Source: Streptomyces sp. NBC_01294 (GTDB taxonomy: Bacteria; Actinomycetota; Actinomycetes; Streptomycetales; Streptomycetaceae). Taken from it: a stretch of DNA of 64,000 bases. A program made the translations under genes and the position numbers. Position 1 is the first letter of the stretch. Every line of letters starts with the position of its first letter. Shown here piece by piece: positions 35,361 to 44,916 of this stretch. Under the pieces are notes generated by a model. The model was not told the origin of the DNA. It saw only the letters and a program-made list of their open reading frames with translations, and made no database searches. The stretch covers positions 1 through 64,000 of the forward strand of contig NZ_CP108424.1 in assembly GCF_035917235.1 (NCBI RefSeq), read 5' to 3'.

Positions 35361-36284
35361 CTAGATGCCCAGGTTCTGGTGGATCTCGAGGGTCGCGGTG
35401 GAGCGGTTCAGGGTGATGTAGTGGAGGCCCGGAGCACCCTCGGCCAGAAGGCGCTCGGCCATCGCGGTCGCGTACTCGACGCCCACCCGGTGTCCGTCGG
35501 CCGGGTTGTCCTGCACGGCCTCCAGCCGGCGGGCCAGAGCGGACGGGAAGCGGGCGTTGCTCAGTGCGGCGAACCGCTGGATCTGGCGGAAGTCGGTCGC
35601 CGGCATGATCTCGGGGATGACCGGTGTCAGGCAGCCCACCGATGCCAGTCGGTCACGCAGCCGTAGGTAGTCCTCGACGTGGAAGAACATCTGCGTGATC
35701 GCGTAGTCGGCGCCCGCCCTGCACTTGGCGGCGAAGTGGCGGATGTCGTCGGTCCATCCGGGAGAGCGCGGGTGCCGCTCGGGGAACGCGGCCACGCCCA
35801 CGCTGAAGTCGCCCAGCTGCCGGATCATGCCGACCAGCTCGTGTGCGTGCGTGAAGCCCTGCGGATGCGGGGTCCACACGCCTTTCGGGTCGCCCGGCGG
35901 GTCCCCGCGCAGGGCGAGGACGTCCCGGATGCCGGCGTCGGCGTACTGGCCGATGATCTGGCGCAACTCGGCCCGGGAGTGGCCGACCGCCGTCAGGTGC
36001 GCGACCGGGCGCAGGGTCGTCTCGGCCGCGATCCGCTTGGTGAGCTCGACGGTACGGTCCCGGGAGGAGCCGCCGGCTCCGTAGGTGACGGATACGAACG
36101 AGGGCGCGAAGGCCTCGATCCGGCGGATCGCGTTCCACAGGGTCCGCTCGCCCGCCTCGGTCTTGGGCGGGAAGAACTCGACGGAGTACGAGCGCCGGCC
36201 CGTGGCCAGTAGTTCGCGTACGCCCGGGCGCGCGGCGGGCTTGAGACGGACGAGGGTCGGCCGTTCTGCAACGACGGCTGCCAT
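35361..36284 (-). CDS. metF: Methylenetetrahydrofolate reductase
   Basis: A 307-residue flavoprotein reducing 5,10-methylene-THF to 5-methyl-THF, the methyl source for MetH. The TIM-barrel motifs are clear: [49 protein letters not shown], and [20 protein letters not shown]. The length is typical of the bacterial enzyme. It starts 20 bp after metH and ends 41 bp before ahcY on the same strand. It is intact. Confidence 0.95.
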   Translation of the reverse strand: MAAVVAERPTLVRLKPAARPGVRELLATGRRSYSVEFFPPKTEAGERTLWNAIRRIEAFAPSFVSVTYGAGGSSRDRTVELTKRIAAETTLRPVAHLTAVGHSRAELRQIIGQYADAGIRDVLALRGDPPGDPKGVWTPHPQGFTHAHELVGMIRQLGDFSVGVAAFPERHPRSPGWTDDIRHFAAKCRAGADYAITQMFFHVEDYLRLRDRLASVGCLTPVIPEIMPATDFRQIQRFAALSNARFPSALARRLEAVQDNPADGHRVGVEYATAMAERLLAEGAPGLHYITLNRSTATLEIHQNLGI

Positions 36285-36304
36285 GGGATCGAACCTTTCC
36301 GGTG

Positions 36305-39300
36305 TCAGCGTGCGTTGAAGTACGTGGCCGCGGGGTGGTGGATGACGAGCGCGTCGGTGGACTGCTCCGGGTGGAGCTGGAACTCCTCCGACAGGTGGAC
36401 GCCGATCCGTTCAGGCCGGAGGAGGTCGGCGATCTTGGCGCGGTCCTCCAGGTCGGGGCAGGCGGGGTAGCCGAGGGAGTAACGGCAGCCTTGGTATTCG
36501 GTGCGGAACATGCCGTGCATGGAGGCCGGGTCGGACCCGGCGATGCCCAGTTCGGCGCGGACGCGGGCGTGCCAGTACTCGGCGAGGGCCTCGGCGAGCT
36601 GGACGGAGAGGCCGTGCAGTTCCAGGTACTCGCGGTAGGCGTCGGCGGCAAAGAGCTGGGCCGTCTCCTCCCCGATGCGGCTGCCGACGGTGACGACCTG
36701 GAGGCCGATGACGTCGGTCTCGCCGGACTCCTCGGGGCGGAAGAAGTCGGCGAGGCAGAGGCGCCGGCCGCGGCGCTGGCGCGGGAAGGTGAAGCGGGTC
36801 AGCTCTCCGCCGAGCTCGTCGAGGATGATCAGGTCCTCGCCCTTGGAGACGCAGGGGAAGTAACCGTGCACGACGGCCGCTTCGAGGAGCCCGTCGGTGT
36901 GCAGCCGATCGAGCCAGCCGCGCAGCCGGGGCCGACCCTCCGTTTCGATGGTGTCGGCGTCCTTCAGGCCCCACTGGCCCTTGAAGAGGGCGGTCTCGTC
37001 GAGCCAGGAGGCGTAGTCCTTGAGCGGGATGCCCTTGACGACCCGGGTGCCCCAGAAGGGCGGGGTGGGGATCGGGTTGTCGACGGAGACGTCCGAGCGT
37101 CCACCTGGCTCCTCGCGTTCCTCCACCGGGAGGGATGCTGCGGCGCCGGCCCCCGATGCGTCGGCGCGCCGAGGCACGCGGCGCTTCTTCAAGGGCGGGA
37201 GCTCGGCTCCGGGGACTCCCCGCTTCACTCCCATGAGGGCGTCCATGAGGCGCAGGCCCTCGAAGGCGTCGCGGGCGTAGCGGACCTCGCCCTCGTAGAT
37301 CTCGTGGAGGTCCTGCTCGACGTAGGCGCGGGTGAGGGCGGCGCCGCCGAGGATCACCGGGTAGTCGGCGGCCAGCTTGCGCTGGTTCAGCTCCTCCAGG
37401 TTCTCCTTCATGATCACGGTCGACTTCACGAGCAGGCCGGACATGCCGATGACGTCGGCCTTGTGCTCCTGCGCGGCTTCGAGGATCGCGGAGACGGGCT
37501 GCTTGATGCCGATGTTGACGACGTTGTAGCCGTTGTTCGTCAGGATGATGTCGACGAGGTTCTTGCCGATGTCGTGGACGTCGCCGCGGACGGTGGCGAG
37601 CACGATCGTGCCCTTGCCCTCGTCGTCCGTCTTCTCCATGTGCGGTTCGAGGTAGGCGACGGCCGTCTTCATGACCTCGGCGGACTGCAGGACGAAGGGG
37701 AGCTGCATCTGGCCGGAGCCGAAGAGCTCGCCGACGACCTTCATGCCCTCCAGGAGGGTGTCGTTGACGATGTCGAGGGCGGGGCGGGTCTGGAGGGCCT
37801 CGTCGAGGTCGGTCTCCAGGCCGTTCTTCTCGCCGTCGATGATGCGGCGCTGCAGGCGCTCGTCCAGCGGCAGGGCGAGGAGCTCCTCGGCGCGGCCGGC
37901 CTTCAGTGACTTGGTGTTGACGCCCTCGAAGAGGGCCATCAGCTTCTGCAGCGGGTCGTAGCCCTCGGCCCGCCGGTCGTAGATCAGGTCGAGGGCGGTG
38001 GTCACCTGCTCCTCGTCGAACCGGGCGATCGGCAGGATCTTGGAGGCATGGACGATGGCCGAGTCCAGGCCCGCCTTGACGCACTCGTCGAGGAACACCG
38101 AGTTCAGCAGCACGCGGGCGGCCGGGTTGAGGCCGAAGGAGATGTTCGACAGGCCGAGGGTGGTCTGGACGTCCGGGTGGCGGCGCTTGAGCTCGCGGAT
38201 GGCCTCGATCGTCGCGATGCCGTCCTTGCGGGACTCCTCCTGCCCGGTGCAGATCGTGAAGGTCAGGGTGTCGATGAGGATGTCCGACTCGTGGATCCCC
38301 CAGTTCCCCGTGAGGTCCTCGATCAGACGTTCAGCGATGGCGACCTTGTGCTCGACGGTGCGGGCCTGACCCTCCTCGTCGATCGTCAACGCGATCAGCG
38401 CGGCGCCGTGCTCCTGCGCCAGCCGGGTGACCTTGGCGAAGCGGGACTCGGGACCGTCGCCGTCCTCGTAGTTCACCGAGTTGATGACGGCGCGGCCGCC
38501 GAGCTTCTCCAGGCCCGCCCGGATGACGGGAACCTCGGTGGAGTCCAGGACGATCGGCAGCGTGGAAGCGGTCGCGAAGCGGCCGGCCAGCTCCTCCATG
38601 TCGGCGACGCCGTCGCGGCCGACGTAGTCCACGCAGAGGTCGAGCATGTGCGCGCCCTCGCGGATCTGGTCGCGCGCCATCTCCACGCAGTCGTCCCAGC
38701 GGGCCTCCAGCATGGCCTCGCGGAACTTCTTGGAGCCGTTGGCGTTGGTGCGCTCGCCGATCGCCATGTACGAGGTGTCCTGGCGGAAGGGCACGGTCTG
38801 GTAGAGCGAGGCGGCGCCGGGCTCGGGCTGGGGGCTGCGCGGGGTGATCTCGGTGCCGCGGACCCGCTCCACGACCTGGCGCAGGTGCTCGGGGGTCGTA
38901 CCGCAGCAGCCGCCGACCAGGGACAGCCCGTACTCGCGGACGAAGGTCTCCTGGGCGTCGGCCAGCTCGGAGGCGCTCAGCGGGTAGTGCGCGCCCTCCT
39001 TGGTCAGGACGGGCAGGCCGGCGTTGGGCATGCAGGAGAGCGGGATGCGGGCGTTGCGCGCCAGGTAGCGCAGGTGCTCGCTCATCTCGGCGGGCCCGGT
39101 CGCACAGTTCAGGCCGATCATGTCGATGCCCAGCGGCTCCAACGCGGTCAACGCCGCACCGATCTCCGAACCGAGGAGCATCGTGCCCGTCGTCTCCACC
39201 GTGACGGAGCAGATCAGCGGAACGGTGACGCCCAGCACCTCCATCGCCCGCCGGGCACCGATGATCGAGGACTTCGTCTGCAACAGGTCCTGCGTCGTCT

Positions 39301-39787
39301 CCACGAGCAACGCGTCGGCACCGCCGGAGAGCAGGCCCTCGGCGTTGACCTGGTAGGCGTCCCGGATCTGCGCGTAGGTGATGTGGCCGAGCGTGGGCAG
39401 CTTGGTGCCGGGGCCCATCGAGCCGAGGACCCAGCGCTGCTGCCCGGTGGAGGCGGTGAACTCGTCGGCGACCTCACGGGCGATACGCGCACCGGCCTCG
39501 GACAGTTCGAAGTTGCGGTCGGCGATGTCGTACTCGGCGAGGGCCGCGTAGTTCGTGCCGAAGGTGTTCGTCTCGACGCAGTCCACGCCCACCGAGAAGT
39601 ACGCCTCGTGCACGGAACGCACGATGTCGGGGCGGGTGACGTTGAGGACCTCGTTGCAGCCCTCGAGCTGCTGGAAGTCCTCCATGGTCGGGTCCTGCGC
39701 CTGGAGCATCGTTCCCATGGCACCGTCCGCGACGACCACACGGGTCGCGAACGCCTCCCGGAGGGCATCGGCCCGGATTTGGCTCAT
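36305..39787 (-). CDS. metH: Cobalamin-dependent methionine synthase
   Basis: A 1160-residue four-domain enzyme transferring a methyl group from 5-methyl-THF through cobalamin to homocysteine. Visible are the homocysteine/zinc domain ([31 protein letters not shown] with two of the zinc cysteines), the pterin domain ([20 protein letters not shown]), the cobalamin domain with the base-off [10 protein letters not shown] motif near residue 755, and the C-terminal reactivation domain ([15 protein letters not shown] near 1115). Length and order are normal for the Streptomyces protein. The ATG at 39787 overlaps the kinase gene stop by 4 bases. It is followed by metF after 20 bp. It is intact. Confidence 0.96.
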   Translation of the reverse strand: MSQIRADALREAFATRVVVADGAMGTMLQAQDPTMEDFQQLEGCNEVLNVTRPDIVRSVHEAYFSVGVDCVETNTFGTNYAALAEYDIADRNFELSEAGARIAREVADEFTASTGQQRWVLGSMGPGTKLPTLGHITYAQIRDAYQVNAEGLLSGGADALLVETTQDLLQTKSSIIGARRAMEVLGVTVPLICSVTVETTGTMLLGSEIGAALTALEPLGIDMIGLNCATGPAEMSEHLRYLARNARIPLSCMPNAGLPVLTKEGAHYPLSASELADAQETFVREYGLSLVGGCCGTTPEHLRQVVERVRGTEITPRSPQPEPGAASLYQTVPFRQDTSYMAIGERTNANGSKKFREAMLEARWDDCVEMARDQIREGAHMLDLCVDYVGRDGVADMEELAGRFATASTLPIVLDSTEVPVIRAGLEKLGGRAVINSVNYEDGDGPESRFAKVTRLAQEHGAALIALTIDEEGQARTVEHKVAIAERLIEDLTGNWGIHESDILIDTLTFTICTGQEESRKDGIATIEAIRELKRRHPDVQTTLGLSNISFGLNPAARVLLNSVFLDECVKAGLDSAIVHASKILPIARFDEEQVTTALDLIYDRRAEGYDPLQKLMALFEGVNTKSLKAGRAEELLALPLDERLQRRIIDGEKNGLETDLDEALQTRPALDIVNDTLLEGMKVVGELFGSGQMQLPFVLQSAEVMKTAVAYLEPHMEKTDDEGKGTIVLATVRGDVHDIGKNLVDIILTNNGYNVVNIGIKQPVSAILEAAQEHKADVIGMSGLLVKSTVIMKENLEELNQRKLAADYPVILGGAALTRAYVEQDLHEIYEGEVRYARDAFEGLRLMDALMGVKRGVPGAELPPLKKRRVPRRADASGAGAAASLPVEEREEPGGRSDVSVDNPIPTPPFWGTRVVKGIPLKDYASWLDETALFKGQWGLKDADTIETEGRPRLRGWLDRLHTDGLLEAAVVHGYFPCVSKGEDLIILDELGGELTRFTFPRQRRGRRLCLADFFRPEESGETDVIGLQVVTVGSRIGEETAQLFAADAYREYLELHGLSVQLAEALAEYWHARVRAELGIAGSDPASMHGMFRTEYQGCRYSLGYPACPDLEDRAKIADLLRPERIGVHLSEEFQLHPEQSTDALVIHHPAATYFNAR

Positions 39788-40770
39788 GTCAGCTTCTCCA
39801 GCGCCGGGCCCAACAGCCGGGCCGGTTCGGGCCCGTACACCTCGGCGACCGTCTCCAGCAGCCCGGCGCCGTCGACCTCGTAGTCCTGGGGGCCCACCGT
39901 CCGGAGGGCGAGGGCCGCCACCGCGCAGCCCAGCTGAGCGGCGGTCTCCAGCGGGAGCTGCCAGCTGACGGCGGCGAGGAAGCCGGACCGGAAGGCGTCG
40001 CCGACGCCCGTCGGGTCCTCGGTGCGGACTCCGGGGACGGCCGGCACGGTGAGTGCGGGCTCGCCCTTGCGCTCGATCCGGACGCCGTCGGCGCCCAGGG
40101 TGGTCACCCAGGTGCCGACCCGGTCGAGGATGTCCGGCTCGTCCCAGCCCGTGCGCTCGCGCAGCAGCGCGGACTCGTAGGCGTTGGTGAACAGCCAGCG
40201 CGCGCCCGTCACCAGCTCCCGCACCTCGTCGCCGTCGAGGCGGGCGAGCTGCTGGGAGGGATCGGCGGCGAACTCGATGCCCAGTGCCCGGCACTGGCGG
40301 GTGTGGCGGACCATCGCGGCCGGGTCGTTGGGCGACACCAGCACCAGGTCGACGGGAGAGTCGCCCGGGCCGGTGAGCCTGCTCAGGTCGATCTCGACCG
40401 CCTCCGCCATGGCGCCCGCGTAGAAGGACGCGATCTGGTTGGCGTCCTCGTCGGTCATGCACATGAATCGCGCGGTCTGGCGGGTGTCGGAGACGTACAC
40501 CGCGCTGGTGTCGACCCCGTGGTCCTTGAGCCAGACCTCGTACTCGTGGAAGTCCGCGCCCACCGCCCCGGCGAGGACGGGGGCCAGGCCCAGTCCGCCG
40601 AGCCCGTAGGCGATGTTGGCCGCCACCCCGCCCCGCCGCACTTCGAGCGAGTCCACGAGGAAGGACAGCGAGACGTGTTCCAGCTGGTCCGGGAGCAGCT
40701 GGTCGACAAACCGGCCCGGGAAGGCCATGAGGTGATCCGTGGCAATGGATCCGGTCACCGCGATACGCAC
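39784..40770 (-). CDS. PfkB-family kinase, probable adenosine kinase
   Basis: A 328-residue ribokinase-fold enzyme. The substrate lid and site are seen at GSIATDHLMAFPGRFVDQLL and EVRRGGVAANIAYGLGGLGL, and the catalytic anion hole at EDPTGVGDAFRSGFLAAV. This resembles the mycobacterial adenosine kinase type (with GVGDAF rather than GAGDAF). In context it should phosphorylate the adenosine released by ahcY, pulling SAH hydrolysis forward. The GTG at 40770 lies 85 bp after metK and the stop overlaps metH. A different sugar substrate is possible, but the position argues for adenosine. Confidence 0.85.
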   Translation of the reverse strand: MRIAVTGSIATDHLMAFPGRFVDQLLPDQLEHVSLSFLVDSLEVRRGGVAANIAYGLGGLGLAPVLAGAVGADFHEYEVWLKDHGVDTSAVYVSDTRQTARFMCMTDEDANQIASFYAGAMAEAVEIDLSRLTGPGDSPVDLVLVSPNDPAAMVRHTRQCRALGIEFAADPSQQLARLDGDEVRELVTGARWLFTNAYESALLRERTGWDEPDILDRVGTWVTTLGADGVRIERKGEPALTVPAVPGVRTEDPTGVGDAFRSGFLAAVSWQLPLETAAQLGCAVAALALRTVGPQDYEVDGAGLLETVAEVYGPEPARLLGPALEKLT

Positions 40771-40855
40771 GTGGTCTCCTGATCGGGACGGTGTGGGCCG
40801 GGTCCCGTGGTCGGCGGGGGCGGCGTGGGGGGGCGGTCGTACGGAGGTACGGAGG

Positions 40856-42064
40856 TCAGCGGGTGACGGCGGCCTTGAGCTGCTCGGCGCGGTCGGTGCG
40901 CTCCCAGGTGAAGTCCGGCAGCTCGCGGCCGAAGTGGCCGTAGGCGGCGGTCCGGGCGTAGATCGGGCGCAGCAGGTCGAGGTCGCGGATGATCGCGGCC
41001 GGGCGCAGGTCGAACACCTCGGTGATGGCCTGGCTGATGCGGTCGCGGGAGGTCGTCTCGGTGCCGAAGGTCTCGACGAAGAGACCGACGGGCTCGGCCT
41101 TGCCGATGGCGTAGGCGACCTGGACCTCGCAGCGCGAGGCGAGGCCGGCGGCGACGACGTTCTTGGCGACCCAGCGCATCGCGTACGCGGCGGAGCGGTC
41201 GACCTTCGACGGGTCCTTGCCGGAGAAGGCGCCGCCACCGTGGCGGGCCATGCCTCCGTAGGTGTCGATGATGATCTTGCGACCGGTCAGGCCGGCGTCG
41301 CCCATCGGGCCGCCGATCTCGAAGCGGCCGGTCGGGTTCACCAGCAGGCGATAGCCCTCGATGTCCAGCTTGATGCCGTCCTCGGCCAGCCGGGCCAGGA
41401 CGTACTCGACGACGTGCTCACGGATGTCGGGAGCGAGCAGGCCTTCGAGGTCGATGTCGGAGGCGTGCTGCGAGGAGACGACGACGGTGTCCAGGCGCAC
41501 GGCCTTGTCACCGTCGTACTCGATGGTGACCTGGGTCTTGCCGTCGGGGCGCAGGTACGGGATGGTCCCGTTCTTGCGGACCTCGGACAGCCGGCGGGAG
41601 AGCCGGTGCGCGATGTGGATCGGCAGGGGCATGAGCTCGGGGGTCTCGTCGCAGGCGTACCCGAACATCAGGCCCTGGTCGCCGGCGCCCTGCTTGTCGA
41701 GCTCGTCCTCGTCGCCCTCGACCCGCTTCTCGTAGGCGGTGTCGACACCCTGCGCGATGTCCGGGGACTGGGCGCCGATGGACACCGACACGCCACAGGA
41801 GGCGCCGTCGAAGCCCTTCTTCGAGGAGTCGTAGCCGATCTCGAGGATCTTGTCCCGGACGAGCTGCGCGATCGGCGCGTAGGCCTTCGTCGTCACCTCT
41901 CCCGCGATGTGCACGAGACCCGTGGTGATGAGGGTCTCCACGGCCACTCGCGAGGTCGGGTCCTCGGTGAGAAGTGCGTCGAGGATCGTGTCGCTGATCT
42001 GGTCAGCGATCTTGTCAGGGTGCCCCTCGGTGACTGACTCCGAGGTGAACAGGCGGCGGGACAT
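40856..42064 (-). CDS. metK: S-adenosylmethionine synthetase
   Basis: A 402-residue enzyme joining methionine and ATP to give SAM. Hallmarks are [20 protein letters not shown] near residue 10, [20 protein letters not shown] near 125, the glycine-rich loop [20 protein letters not shown] near 275 and the C-terminal DFTWERTD. The length is normal. It starts 41 bp after the FMN reductase gene on the same strand, so it is likely read from the same transcript as the NRPS and SnaA/SnaB genes. No SAM riboswitch-like structure fits in that gap. It is intact. Confidence 0.96.
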   Translation of the reverse strand: MSRRLFTSESVTEGHPDKIADQISDTILDALLTEDPTSRVAVETLITTGLVHIAGEVTTKAYAPIAQLVRDKILEIGYDSSKKGFDGASCGVSVSIGAQSPDIAQGVDTAYEKRVEGDEDELDKQGAGDQGLMFGYACDETPELMPLPIHIAHRLSRRLSEVRKNGTIPYLRPDGKTQVTIEYDGDKAVRLDTVVVSSQHASDIDLEGLLAPDIREHVVEYVLARLAEDGIKLDIEGYRLLVNPTGRFEIGGPMGDAGLTGRKIIIDTYGGMARHGGGAFSGKDPSKVDRSAAYAMRWVAKNVVAAGLASRCEVQVAYAIGKAEPVGLFVETFGTETTSRDRISQAITEVFDLRPAAIIRDLDLLRPIYARTAAYGHFGRELPDFTWERTDRAEQLKAAVTR

Positions 42065-42105
42065 GTTTCTCCAGGGTGCGGGTTGGCAGGGTCGGAGGGC
42101 GGCCG

Positions 42106-42660
42106 TCAGAGGGCGGCCGGGGCCAGCATGCGGGCGCCGAGCAGGAGTTCGCCGACGGCGCGGTCGATGCGGGCGGTCAACTGCGGCGGCGGCTCAGCGG
42201 CGGCCAGTTCCGAGCGCTGTGCGATGACCTGGGTGGGCACGGCCCAGCCCCCCAGGGAACGGGCGACGGCGCGCAGGTGGTCGCAAGCGGCAGAGCCTGG
42301 GTGGAGGGTGCCGCCGGTGGCAGCCACCAGCACCGGCTTGTCGCGCAGCGCTGCGCGCGGTGCGTGGTCGAGCAGGTTCTTCAGGGCGCCGGAGTAGCTG
42401 CCGTGCTGGACCGGTGTGACCAGGACGACGGCCCGGGCGTCCGCGAGGCGGTCGGCCAGGTGGCGGACGCCAGGGTCCTGGGCGAGGGCGCCGCCGGTGT
42501 AGGCGTCGGCGTCCAGACCAGGGAGCCGCAGCAGGCTCCGGTCCAGGTCGGATACGACGGCGTCGAGGTCGCGCAGTTGGATCCGGTGGCGGATGAGTCC
42601 GGCCAGGCGGGCGGTGCTGGACGCGGCCGCCGTGCTGCCGGTCAGGATGAGCGTCTCCAT
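42106..42660 (-). CDS. SsuE-like NAD(P)H:FMN reductase
   Basis: A 184-residue flavodoxin-fold FMN reductase. It begins with the phosphate-binding [20 protein letters not shown] and has [40 protein letters not shown] and [18 protein letters not shown], all typical of the NADPH-dependent FMN reductase family. In the pristinamycin pathway reduced FMN for SnaA/SnaB is supplied by SnaC, which as I recall belongs to the unrelated HpaC-type flavin reductases; here a different fold seems to fill that role. It lies 13 bp after snaB and 41 bp before metK. Confidence 0.82.
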   Translation of the reverse strand: METLILTGSTAAASSTARLAGLIRHRIQLRDLDAVVSDLDRSLLRLPGLDADAYTGGALAQDPGVRHLADRLADARAVVLVTPVQHGSYSGALKNLLDHAPRAALRDKPVLVAATGGTLHPGSAACDHLRAVARSLGGWAVPTQVIAQRSELAAAEPPPQLTARIDRAVGELLLGARMLAPAAL

Positions 42661-42673
42661 GGGGGTCGCTCCG

Positions 42674-43594
42674 TCAGGACGCCGCGGCGGCGAGGCGGCC
42701 GGCCGGGTGAGCCAGGCCGAGGCGGTCGCGCAGTGTCGTGCCGGGAGTGGAGGAGGCGCGGAGCAGGCCGCAGCGGCGCAGCTCTTCGGCGGTGGTGGTG
42801 AAGAACGGGTCGTCGGGCGCGGTGAGCGGGACGATGAACCCGTCGGCGAGCTGCACGGTGCACCACTCGGCGATCTCGTCGGCGCCGGCGCCTGCGGGCA
42901 GGGTGAAGGCGACCTTGACGGCGTCCGCGTCGCGGCCGGCGTCGAGGACGTCCTGCCGGACTCGGGCGCGGATCCGGCCGGCCTCGGCCGGGTCGTCGGT
43001 CTCCAGCAGGACGAGGTCCGCGCCGGCGGCGAGTGCGGGGTCGGTCACAGCGATCACCGGGTGGCCCTGGGGCGGGCGAGCGACGTTCAGCGGGCCGGCG
43101 ACCGTGTAGTGCTCGCCGTTGTGGTCGAGCCGCTGGAGGCCGTCGAGCCTCCAGTAGACGCCCCCGGCGCGGTCGTGGACGAAGGCGTCGGCGTCGAAGC
43201 TCTCCCACAGGCCCTTGACGACGTGGAGGTACTCGGCCGCGGCGGCGGTGCCCGGGCCGGTGCCGGTCGCGCACCAGCCGGCCCGGCCGTGGCTGAGGTG
43301 GTCCAGGGACGCGGTGATCCGGGCCAGATGGTAGGGCGCGAGGCCGCCGGGCGGAGTGGCCGGCAGCAGGCCGATGTGCTCGGTGACGGCGGCCAGGGCC
43401 GCGGCGGCGGTGGTGCCTTCGTAGGCGGCCGGTGCCTCGGCGGTGCCGTCGCCGAGCAGCAGGGCGTCGAACCCGACGCGCTCGGCGGCGTACGCGAGGG
43501 CCTTGAGAGCGCGCAGGTCCAGCGGGCCTCTGGTGCGGGGGGCGACGGACGCGATAAGCAGCGGGGCGGGGGCGGTGTTCTGGGCGGGGGTCAC
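42674..43594 (-). CDS. snaB: SnaB-like small subunit of a flavin monooxygenase
   Basis: A 306-residue luciferase-like protein matching the small subunit of pristinamycin IIA synthase. Characteristic segments are AALAAVTEHIGLLPATPPGG, PYHLARITASLDHLSHGRAG, DAFVHDRAGGVYWRLDGLQ and VAGPLNVARPPQGHPVIAVT. Together with the neighbouring SnaA-like protein it should use reduced FMN and oxygen to oxidise a group A streptogramin, in pristinamycin the prolyl ring of PIIB giving the dehydroproline of PIIA. The GTG at 43594 overlaps the snaA stop by 4 bases. The C-terminus (TTLRDRLGLAHPAGRL) resembles the family end. Confidence 0.82.
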   Translation of the reverse strand: MTPAQNTAPAPLLIASVAPRTRGPLDLRALKALAYAAERVGFDALLLGDGTAEAPAAYEGTTAAAALAAVTEHIGLLPATPPGGLAPYHLARITASLDHLSHGRAGWCATGTGPGTAAAAEYLHVVKGLWESFDADAFVHDRAGGVYWRLDGLQRLDHNGEHYTVAGPLNVARPPQGHPVIAVTDPALAAGADLVLLETDDPAEAGRIRARVRQDVLDAGRDADAVKVAFTLPAGAGADEIAEWCTVQLADGFIVPLTAPDDPFFTTTAEELRRCGLLRASSTPGTTLRDRLGLAHPAGRLAAAAS

Positions 43595-44886
43595 GCGGCA
43601 CCTGCCTTCTGGGAGCGTACGGGGAGGTCCAGACCGAGGTTTTCGCGCAGGGTGGTGCCCTCGTAGGCGGTCCGGTACAGGCCGCGGCGCTGGAGTTCGG
43701 GGACGACGTGGTCGACGAAGGCGTCGGCCGAGCCGGGGAGGTACGGGAAGTCGATGTTGAAGCCGTCCGCGCCGCCCTGCGTGAACCACGACTCCATGTG
43801 GTCGGCGATCTGCTCGGGCGTACCGGCGATCACGTCGCCCATCAGGCGCAGCGCGAGGCCGCGGATCGACAGGTTCTCGCGGCGGGCGAGGCCGATCAGA
43901 CGCTCGGTGGTGCTCTGGGACTGGTTGGTGTACGGGATGTCGGGGACGGGTCCGTCAACGGGGTGGCCGGTCAGGTCGAAGCCGAGGAAGTCCTGCAGGG
44001 TGCGCAGGGCGACGTGGTCGGGCACCAAGTCCTGGAGTTCGGCGAGGATGGCGCGGGCCTCGGCCTCGGTTCCGGCGATGATCGGGGCGAGGGTCGGCCA
44101 GACCAGGACCTTCTGCGGGTCGCGGCCGTGGCCGGCGACTCGGGCCTTGAGGTCGGTGTAGAAGTCCTGGGCGTCGGCGAGCCGGTTGTGGCGGGTGAAG
44201 ATGACTTCGGCGTGGCGGGCCGCGAACTCCCGGCCGACCGGGGAGGACCCTGCCTGGATGATGACGGGCCGGCCCTGCGGGGGGCGGGCCACGTCGAGCG
44301 GCCCGATGACGTCGAAGTGTTCGCCGCGGTGGTGGACGGGGGTGCCCGGCAGGCCTTCGCGGAGGTCGGCGCCCGCGTCCCACAGCTGCTTGACGACGTC
44401 TATGAACTCCTCGGCGCGTTCGTAGCGCCGGCCGTGCTCCAGGTGATCCGCGCGGCCGAAGTTCACGGATTCCCACGGCGCCGCGGAGGTCACGACGTTC
44501 CAGGCAGCGCGGCCGCTGCTCAGGTGGTCGAGCGAGGCGTAGCGGCGGGCGATGTGGTGCGGCTCGTTGTAGGTGGTGGTGGCAGTGGCGGCCAGGCCGA
44601 TGTGCTCGGTGGCGGCCGCGTAGGCGGCGAGCAGCGTCAGTGGCTCGAAGTGCTCGGCGCGCGAGGTGTGGCACAGGGAATCCAGGTGGGTACCCCACAC
44701 GGCGACGATGTCCGCGATGAACACGGCGTCGAACAGGCCGCGTTCCAGGGTTCGCGCGTTGCGGACGTGGAAGTCGAGGTCGAGTTGGGCGTCGGCCTGG
44801 GTGGCGGGGTGGCGCCAGGCGGCAACGTGGCCGCCGGGGCCGTCGATGATGCCGGCGAGGGTGATTCGCCTGCGGGGTCGTGACAT
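43591..44886 (-). CDS. snaA: SnaA-like large subunit of a flavin monooxygenase
   Basis: A 431-residue member of the NtaA/SnaA/DszA flavin-dependent monooxygenase family. It starts RRRITLAGIIDGPGGHVAAW and contains RTLERGLFDAVFIADIVAVW, ATTTYNEPHHIARRYASLDH, SSGRAAWNVVTSAAPWESVN, GRPVIIQAGSSPVGREFAAR and TNQSQSTTERLIGLARREN, all as I remember them from SnaA of Streptomyces pristinaespiralis. It should form the catalytic pair with SnaB. The ATG at 44886 is 30 bp after the NRPS stop. This pair marks the locus as streptogramin A-related, although other luciferase-type roles cannot be excluded without product data. Confidence 0.85.
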   Translation of the reverse strand: MSRPRRRITLAGIIDGPGGHVAAWRHPATQADAQLDLDFHVRNARTLERGLFDAVFIADIVAVWGTHLDSLCHTSRAEHFEPLTLLAAYAAATEHIGLAATATTTYNEPHHIARRYASLDHLSSGRAAWNVVTSAAPWESVNFGRADHLEHGRRYERAEEFIDVVKQLWDAGADLREGLPGTPVHHRGEHFDVIGPLDVARPPQGRPVIIQAGSSPVGREFAARHAEVIFTRHNRLADAQDFYTDLKARVAGHGRDPQKVLVWPTLAPIIAGTEAEARAILAELQDLVPDHVALRTLQDFLGFDLTGHPVDGPVPDIPYTNQSQSTTERLIGLARRENLSIRGLALRLMGDVIAGTPEQIADHMESWFTQGGADGFNIDFPYLPGSADAFVDHVVPELQRRGLYRTAYEGTTLRENLGLDLPVRSQKAGAA

Positions 44887-44916
44887 GGGAAGGGGCTCCT
44901 TGGGGGCCGGGGTCGG

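Noticed and set aside
38048..39883. Long plus-strand frame (611 codons) antisense to metH
   Set aside because: It is a shadow of the codon pattern of the intact minus-strand metH; its product is Gly/Val/Asp-biased with no domain.
42065..42105. SAM or SAH riboswitch upstream of metK
   Set aside because: Only 41 bases separate metK from the preceding gene and no paired helices of a known aptamer can be drawn.
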